From Glandiceps talaboti (taxonomy: Eukaryota > Hemichordata > Enteropneusta > Spengelidae), in the NCBI RefSeq assembly GCF_964340395.1, contig NC_135553.1, positions 14,671,001-14,735,000 of the forward strand: a stretch of DNA of 64,000 nucleotides. Reading direction: 5' to 3'. Of this stretch, positions 57,901-64,000 are shown in pieces. The stretch's first letter is position 1. Each line of letters opens with the position of its first letter. The position numbers and the translations under genes are program-made. Under the pieces are notes generated by a model, which was given only the letters and a program-made list of their open reading frames with translations, was not told the origin of the DNA and ran no database searches.

Positions 57901-60900
57901 AACTATCAAAAATAGGTATAAGGGGAAAAATCTTGAAAATAATTCGGTCTATGTACATTTACTTCAATGTCAGGTCTTGTGTCACAGTAAATGGCTTCCA
58001 GTCAGATTTTTTCTCTTGTACTCTTGGGTTAATGCAAGGAGAACCCTATTCTATTTTCATTGTATAGTAATGACTTGGAAATGGGGTTCTTGACTAACGA
58101 TTGTATTCCCTTTGATTGTAAATTCTTGAGTCTTTTTCTTTTAATGTATGCTGACGATTTGGTACTATTTTCTGAAAGTGTTGAAGGGCTACAAAGCCAG
58201 TTGGACTATCTTTGTAATTACTTCCGTGAATGGGACCTTGAAGTAAATATTAAAAAACAAAGGTCATGGTTTTCAGGAAGGGTGGTAGGGTGAGAAATTT
58301 TGAGCAATGGGTCTACAATGGTCAAATTCTTGAAATAATTGATAGATTTACATACATTGGCATTCTACTTTATTATAATAACAGATTTTGGATGGCTGAA
58401 AAACAAATATCGGATCAAGGTAGAAAGGCTTTTGTCATGAATACAAGTTCTCTTTACTTTGAACTCACTCGACCTATACTTATGGCGACCTCAAACACAC
58501 TTTGATCCTATTTACATTCTTTCGTTTGTTTTTTGTTTTTCTAGTTCTGTAACTGATGAGCAGAAATTGCTCAAAGTAAATAAAGAATTGAATTGAGTCC
58601 ATCGATCGACCAGTGGTGTATTGTCGTTTTGATTACGAATACCCAATGCGTGTTTAAACCTGACGCAATACTCGTTATTAAAATTGTATACCGGTAGTCC
58701 ATGTCTGTGTTAATTGATTCACTAAAAGTTAGTGCTCTGAGGTTGAACAAGTTCCGAGCGTTATCGTGAGCTTCTTTCACATGTTCATGCCAGCCAGGAA
58801 TTAATTGTAGGAGGTATTACTGCTAGTCATGATGGCTTATGTAGGGCTTGGATGATGTCCTGAAAACTTTTCATAAGAAAGGATTACATTTTACTATGAC
58901 CATTTGAATTACAGTATCTGAGTTAGAATTGCTTTTGTAATTGGTGGCATTCCACCATTGTTGTACTGCAACATCAGAACAGGAGGGCGCCCTCCTCATA
59001 ACATTTACAATCTTCAAAAATACAAATAAGGGGTAAAATGGTGTCATTGCTTATGGCTTATGCAGTGTTGGCGTTGCAGAAGGGTTGGAAGCAATTTGTC
59101 ACGGATTTAACATAAAATCGACCTCTAATTCACAGATGCAATGTCTTTTTATAGCTAAGGTAGCCATCAGTAATTTACTAATTACAAGGGGAGGACCAGG
59201 TAATTAGGGGTGGGTCACTTTTTTACAATTCGGTCCTCGGAGAGGGCTTACTTAGAAAATTGAAAATAGGAGAGATCACATTTTACTTTGACTCATTTTT
59301 ATCTAACTTTGCATTAATTTGTTATTTGGGCCTGATCCCACTACTTCCACCCGTTCCCAACTTGATCCTACTGCTACCATATCCCACCACTGCCACCACT
59401 GTAAAGTAGTAATGTCATAACATATCAGTGAAATACTGTAAATTAACTGATAGTTGTGATGTAAGGAGAGGAGCAGGTCTCACTGCGTGGCAAGATATTG
59501 GGGATAATGTGGCGGAGCCGAGATGTTGACCTCAGTCCTGAGGTTGTCAGTGGTGTGCTCATCGAGTCTTTGGGGGTCCGAGTTCTGTCTTTCAGCTCAG
59601 CCAATGACATCCAAATGCAGGCATTGATTTAATACAAACATGAACTCCCTGTGGTGGTAATAGTTGCAAACAAATAAATGCCTTTAAAAATTATCAATGT
59701 GGTGGGATATTACTACAGACAAATTCCCTGTCTCTATAGTGGGATTTGAACCCAGGACCTCCTGACTACTAATCTTGAACAACTGCACCACAGGGAGGTG
59801 GTGTTAAAATGTTTTTTTTTTCATTGAATTGTTTGAACGGGGGGGGGGGTCACATTTTAGAGAAAGGAAACTGAGGGTGGGGGTCATTTTTTAGCTCAAC
59901 GGACTAGGAGAAGGGTCACGTTTTATGCCACATACCGGGCTTGATTTCCTCCGCTCCCGTGTAATTACTTATGACTCCCTAAGCTATTGAGCGATTTTTA
60001 GCAAATATTTATTTGGCTGTTTTATGAGAAAAAAAAATTGAACACCCCAGTTACAGCTTAAATATAACATCTGTTAACAATGGGTCAAACTAAAGAATAC
60101 TCCGAGTCCACAATATTATTTTACAATCTCCTCACTGGCTTTTTTCGGAAACGTGTTTTGTTTAAACCGTAGAAAGTCGGCCTCGACTGCTGAGGAGACG
60201 TACTATACTATAAGCTTAATTGAGGTATACTGTGATTTCGACGAAGTTTGGGGCCTCAATGTTCATTCGAAAATTTGAACTTTGTTCACTTTAAATGTAT
60301 ATTTTCCTTTTCTCAGCACATCCACAAGATAAGCCCCTTGACTGTACTGTTCGCATGGCTGAACCGGGAACATTTCCTTTGGTGGCATTGCTCAGCTCTC
60401 CTGGTTCTGGTAATACATGGACTCGACATCTCATTCAACAAGCAACGGGGTTTTATACAGGATCAGTGTATCATCACCAAGGGCTAGGTGATAATGGTAA
60501 GTTTAAGTGCACAATGTGTTCTAAATAGCAATACAAGAGAAGTGACTTTGTGCAAAGACCCTACTATGATTTGTGTTATTTGAAAGAACGTGTACTTACA
60601 TCCAAAATATACACCCTATAACGTCTCATCATTTGTTCGACGTGGTACCCCTCCGCGAATCATTGTGACGTAATTCCCTCATTGTCAGCTTCTAGTACAG
60701 AATGGTTCCACATGATGAAATTTATCAAATACACATAATAGAATGCCAGATAATGCTCAATGTACACAAACACACATGCTTGATCACCTGCGGCCTCATA
60801 ATTAAATATTGGCAAAGTTACACAAATTGTGCATTTAATATTGAGGCGATTCGCAGCAAGAAATGTTGCCAAAAATATGCTAGGTAAACGACTGCTCAAG

Positions 60901-62273
60901 CAAGGCAAATTGCATTGCCCTAGAATGTTTGCTGGGCATACAGCACAGAATAGTGTGCCTATTGTGACCTACAATCATAGTAAGGGTGTGTTCATTTTTA
61001 ACTTCCAGGGAGGGGGGGGGGGTTAGTCATGAAATTTCCCCAAGAATATAGGGAATTCCAAAAAACTGTTTATGTAACAACTAACAGTCGTTACTTGTAC
61101 TAAAATGGCTACCAACCCTTCCGCCCCCTTCCTTCTTGACCTGGTGTACCTGCATTTGAAGCTTCACTGTCATCATCTCTAATGGCGGGCCGTTGAGATC
61201 TAGCCTCAGTTACCCAGACTCTCGCCGTTGAGGGCATAACCCCCGTGCGAGATGGGTTATGCCTTCAACGGCGAGAGTCTGGGTAACCGAGGCTAGTTGA
61301 GATGAGTTAATGTGTTATTATCATTAACGAAAACATTAATACGTTCGCTCGCTGTTTCTATGATACAACTGATAGCATTGTTTTGTTATGGATGGAAGTC
61401 TTTGGTATTCTACCTCTTAGATTGTCAGATACGTTGTTTCACTCCGGCCCCTCACCGGCCTCAGCTCACGTTGACCTATGTGTGAGGGCATCCTGTGACG
61501 ACGTACCCTACAGACTATCTACTACTCTGCATGGCTAGTTTGAATCTATATGCTATTGTGATTAGATATATCAGGATTCTGTCTCCCTGGTTCTAAATAC
61601 CAATCCATTTCGAAAAAATGTTCTTAAGCAAAAAGGAAGATCATTATTAATACTAAGGTCGAGGAAGTATAGAAAAACGACAGACTCATGATGAAGATAT
61701 TGATGTTCGGCCATGGCCATTGGGGGTGCTATATACAGATCATCACCCATGTCAAGTCGATGAACATGTGATACAATTTCTATTACTTTGTAAAAGCTGT
61801 ACATCACAGAGGGACTGCGGGTTGTATTATATTTGTTTAAACTAGTGACTCGAAACTTTGGATTGGGTTTACGTATTTAAGGGAATGTTGAGGCAGAGAA
61901 AAAGACCGATGTTTAGGGATTTTTCAAAACATACCCGTTCACCTTCTTATGGAAGCACTCCTCATTACTTTATAGCTTGTCATTAAATATCCCAGGACAT
62001 TTATACTTTTTGAATTATGTCCCTAAACGAAAGCACTCTAATTTTTCTCAGGGTATCCGGGCGAGATGGAAGATAAGTATGCCGGTACAACTCTAACAAT
62101 GAAAACTCATTACAAGTTTTGGAAGATGCCAGAGGAGCTGCAAAAGAACGTGACCGCTGCCATTATACTGATACGGAATCCATTTGATGTAATCATCGCG
62201 GAAAGAAATCGAAAACAATCGAAGAGCCAGCTCGGTACAGCATCATGGGAAAGCAACCTAAAATATAGCAAAG
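45998..62273 (+). CDS. B': second copy of gene B, first three exons (gene runs off the window)
   Basis: Exon 1 is 45998-46172 (start MDRLCDGG), exon 2 is 60317-60496, exon 3 is 62052-62273, all open, in phase 1, with the same splice sites as gene B. Visible protein changes are minimal (K to Q in GKGL of exon 1). By colinearity exon 4 should lie about 4.6 kb past the right edge. Intron 1 is 14.1 kb against 5.7 kb in B, because it gained the 46832-49557 transposon and kept 5.9 kb that B lost. The anchor, PAPS loop and 3'-phosphate motif are all present, so a functional enzyme is possible if exon 4 exists. Confidence 0.8.
46186..46289 (+). repeat. Half foldback MITE after B' exon-1 donor
   Basis: Copy of 15903-16006, same truncation point. 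Confidence 0.75.
47213..47512 (+). CDS. Small ORF (99 codons) inside the TIR transposon, function unknown
   Basis: It begins [10 protein letters not shown], with an internal Met at 47273 ([12 protein letters not shown]). The middle, [20 protein letters not shown], has the spacing of bulky residues seen in Myb/SANT-like helices (L..AM..Y..N...VADHV), and the C-terminus is Arg-rich. SANT-like DNA binding is only a guess. Codon use looks even and the frame is uninterrupted for 100 codons in AT-rich DNA, which favours a real or recently real coding exon. A donor-like AAAGTAATT lies near its end, so it may be one exon of a longer transposon gene. Confidence 0.4.
   Translation: MLELVIKVIRTRAPGNCREKMAGCGRVIRVPVTRTERPILEAMGQYANNYQLVADHVRANLRILSRDVQDIYIIRSATVVRRRIRDVVQRHQKSNCSHK
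47860..48660 (+). repeat. Tandem array of 130-156-bp units within the transposon
   Basis: GACAATATTTAACGTCGACG recurs at 47895, 48051, 48207, 48352 and (one change) 48482, with ATGCAAATTTTAGAACGAAA and ATAAATCGAC between. The unit resembles the transposon's own left subterminal region (46880-46975) and, inverted, its right one (49380-49500). The minus-strand frame [20 protein letters not shown] is a by-product of the repeat. Confidence 0.9.
48747..48809. repeat. Perfect 29-bp-arm palindrome
   Basis: The arms CAGAGCTTGTTGAATTCCAA... and their exact complement are separated by 5 bases (TATTA). It lies between the array and the right end of the transposon. Confidence 0.95.
49742..49886. repeat. 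Single copy of the hairpin-bearing unit
   Basis: Counterpart of the doublet at 16749-17037. The arms here are perfectly complementary around CACCGGTG. Confidence 0.85.
50586..51929. other. Unit-2-only sequence, no gene seen
   Basis: The first part of the 5.9 kb missing from unit 1. No coding or repeat family is recognised. Confidence 0.5.
51930..52079 (+). mobile_element. Left half of a foldback MITE fused to the retrotransposon
   Basis: It starts CAATCTGATTAAAATCTGAT, proceeds to a hairpin centre (52013-52076, arms TTTTTTTCCTGGGCGAACGC and complement) and stops as retroelement coding sequence begins. The right half of the MITE is missing. Confidence 0.75.
52077..55168 (+). mobile_element. 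Non-LTR retrotransposon with open ORF2 (5'-truncated in endonuclease)
   Basis: The frame is open from 52077 to the TAA at 55035. The ATG at 52185 is internal, because upstream in-frame residues read [10 protein letters not shown], the endonuclease GD.N.R motif. Order: C-terminal endonuclease (SVVDFIVV.., SDHFPIE), linker, then RT blocks [53 protein letters not shown] and [12 protein letters not shown], then a C-terminal Cys-His cluster C-x2-C-x8-H-x4-C ([18 protein letters not shown]). No stop or frameshift in ~985 codons implies recent insertion. The 3' end AATAAATACTATACTAT is a short-repeat tail typical of jockey/CR1-group LINEs. It lacks the N-terminal endonuclease and any ORF1, so it could not move by itself. 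Confidence 0.9.
55169..55277 (+). pseudogene. Orphan first exon C of a third WSCD-like sulfotransferase
   Basis: It reads [18 protein letters not shown] and then [13 protein letters not shown], ending AAAG|GTAAGAT exactly like exon 1 of A and B (phase 1). It starts flush against the retrotransposon 3' end, so the start codon and anchor are missing. It differs from both A and B, so it comes from a distinct paralogue. No matching exons 2-4 are seen before exon 2 of B'. The splice phase would allow joining to B' exon 2. Confidence 0.75.
55278..55934. other. Unit-2-only sequence after exon C
   Basis: Carries a small palindrome of the CCTCAGACCACTA family (55361-55408). Otherwise AT-rich with no gene seen. 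Confidence 0.5.
55935..58597 (+). pseudogene. Decayed non-LTR retrotransposon (endonuclease and RT)
   Basis: Pieces in order: [52 protein letters not shown] (frameshifted), [63 protein letters not shown] and [12 protein letters not shown]. At least five frameshifts. Its 3' end AATAAAGAATTGAATTGA is at 58580-58597. Unit 1 keeps only the part from 56485 onward (17717-19830). A different family member from the intact element at 52077. Confidence 0.8.
59159..59979. mobile_element. PIF/Harbinger-like element (copy of 20388-21208)
   Basis: Same termini and TAA flanks (59156-59158, 59980-59982), identical length, with the tRNA-like module at about 59735-59800. Confidence 0.8.
61199..61297. repeat. 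Hairpin with ~43-bp arms (copy of 22428-22526)
   Basis: Same sequence in intron 2 of B'. Confidence 0.85.
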
Positions 62274-62970
62274 GTAAAAATATTATGTTAATTAATAATT
62301 TTGATTGTAACTGTATAATGGTCCTTGTAAATAATACTACATATAAAATACTATTTCATGTGTTCATTCATTCAAACTACTAGTCTAGCCCCAAAATTAA
62401 ATGCAATGCAATCGTCTCGATTATCTTCACCTTATAGTGAAGTGGATTTACCTCTTTCTGCAAGTAAAGGAAATATACTGTTCATAATTGTACGACAGTA
62501 AGGATTCAATACAAGCAATACTAAACGCGATCGTCACATGTCATGACTTTGCTCAATTAGTTCGGCAGTCATATTAGAATCCACAGTCTTTTTCTTCTTC
62601 TCTTTATTTATTTATATTTGTTAGGAGGGAGGGGGGTCCAAGCCAAACGAGGGTCAAAGTTTGTTGATGGAAAGGAAAGAACGAATGTTCCTCTTGAACT
62701 GGAGAATTTAGAGGTATTAAAATACATAAAAGATCATCCGTTTACATGTCGGTTAATGTCATAGGATATTCGTCAGCTCGAAGACCCTACATGTGTAGGG
62801 TCTATGGTCAGCTCGATGCAAACATGCAATGTTATGTGATTTGCTAAAGGAGGGTGGATGTATGATAAACAACACGGTAGTTCACTAGTTGCTTCAAAGG
62901 TCTTAGACTGTAATTTGCCATTTACATTTATGTAATTGTACATGTATTTATGTTGTACAGCTTGAGTTTT

Positions 62971-64000
62971 TAGCTTCGCTGTCAAGGACAGTCAGCAGAG
63001 CTATAGGGTTAGGTTGATGTCTGACATTTGACCGTCGTCCGTCCGTCAGTCAACTTTTTGTATTTAAATCTTCTTCTCCAAAACTGATGGGCCTATTGAG
63101 CTGAAATTTAGTGTGAAGGTGTCTTAAAATACCCAGTTCTGATTTTGTTCAAGAGAATTTGGGTAATAAATATGCAAAATGGGTCTTATAATATGATACT
63201 TTGATAATCTTCATCTCTGAAACAACTTGGCCATTTGTGCTGAAATTTGGTGAGAAGGTGGATTAAAATGCCCATATCTAGTTTTGTTCAAGAAAATTTA
63301 ACTGGGTCATAAATATGCAAAGTGGGTTTAAGAATATAAAGCTTTGGTAAAAATGTTTCAAAAATTTTGAGTTGAAATTTGTTGTATGGGTGTTTAGGGA
63401 TGAGCAGATATAAGTTTGTTCAAGAGAGATTGACCGAGTCAATTACACATGCACCACAAAAAAAGTAGAGTAGCCAAGGCTGGTGTCATGTTATGGCAGA
63501 AATACAACTTCTGCATATCTTCATAAGCTGCCAAAACACATCAAAATGAAATATTTACATACAGATAGCTAGAAAGCAAGGGCCAAATAGAAAAAAGAGA
63601 GAATACATGCACAGTAAAGATCTCAGTAAGAAAAGACTTGAATTACAGAAATCAAGAATGGAAAAAAACCATCACAGAAAACAGCAGAAAAGACAACAGT
63701 TAGAGCAGAACATTAAAAATAAGTGGGGTGTTTGGGAAGATGAGTCTGTGGTAGATAGAAAGCTACAGGAAATAAAACGAACTGAAGAAGTCAAGGCCAT
63801 TAAGGACTAAATTATGTATAGAGTAACCATCCTTTAAGATTGTGTACCGAATAAAAAGTTGACAAAGTGGCAAGACAGTGGAAGAAAACTCACTATTAAG
63901 CATCTGGCAGAGAACTTAAAAACTACCATACATGCAAACAGCAGTGAAATACAAGACTTTGTAAAAGAGATAAATGAGAACTCAAGAAAAAAGAATACAG
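62971..64000 (+). mobile_element. Repetitive element with Lys-rich remnant (copy of 24202-25540), cut by window end
   Basis: Starts TAGCTTCGCTGTC; coding remnant 63607-63810 and on to the edge, the same breaks as in unit 1. It lies in intron 3 of B'. Confidence 0.5.

Overview
This is metazoan nuclear DNA: AT-rich, intron-bearing (GT-AG splice sites), dense in transposons and microsatellites, with no operons, Shine-Dalgarno sites or prokaryotic genes. The gene families and repeats suggest a marine invertebrate such as a hemichordate, cephalochordate or lophotrochozoan. I cannot name the species from the sequence.

Left end (1-6440): the 5' half of a GMC (choline-dehydrogenase-like) oxidoreductase gene on the minus strand. 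Four exons could be assembled by eye and the gene runs off the left edge. Its first intron holds a graded tetranucleotide microsatellite. A 5'-truncated LINE with a perfect 14-bp target duplication sits just upstream of its ATG. Reverse-transcriptase debris and a foldback MITE follow.

Main content (6440-64000): a plus-strand tandem family of small Golgi-type sulfotransferases related to WSCD1/WSCD2, but without WSC domains. Each has four exons with all introns in phase 1: a signal-anchor exon, a P-loop (PAPS-binding) exon, a 3'-phosphate-binding exon and a long C-terminal exon. Gene A (353 codons) and gene B (345 codons) are complete and open. A block beginning inside exon 1 of A (6524) and containing both genes recurs from 37868 to the right edge. 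That gives A', which lacks the start codon and membrane anchor, and B', whose last exon lies beyond the window. A fifth, orphan first exon (here called C) lies in the first intron of B'. Because the copies are nearly identical apart from transposon-sized differences, the block is either a recent segmental duplication or two haplotypes placed in tandem by the assembler.

Differences between the copies act as dated events. Unit 1 has about 1.04 kb at 8795-9836 that unit 2 lacks, a doubled hairpin unit at 16749-17037, and a 5.9-kb deletion at 17716/17717 with TAA microhomology. Unit 2 has a 2.73-kb terminal-inverted-repeat transposon (46832-49557) carrying a small ORF and an internal array built from its own subterminal sequence. 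The 5.9-kb stretch lost from unit 1 is kept in unit 2. It holds a non-LTR retrotransposon with a ~950-codon open ORF, the orphan exon C and the 5' half of a second, decayed retroelement.

Other mobile DNA includes TTA/TAA-flanked PIF/Harbinger-like elements (one in the 5' leader of B), foldback MITEs with 10-bp target duplications, a 1.27-kb near-palindrome, several long inverted repeats, and elements with hairpin termini and internal ~145-bp repeats. The most interesting candidates are the WSC-less sulfotransferase cluster with its modular and twice-decapitated first exons, and the transposon with the amplified subterminal array.
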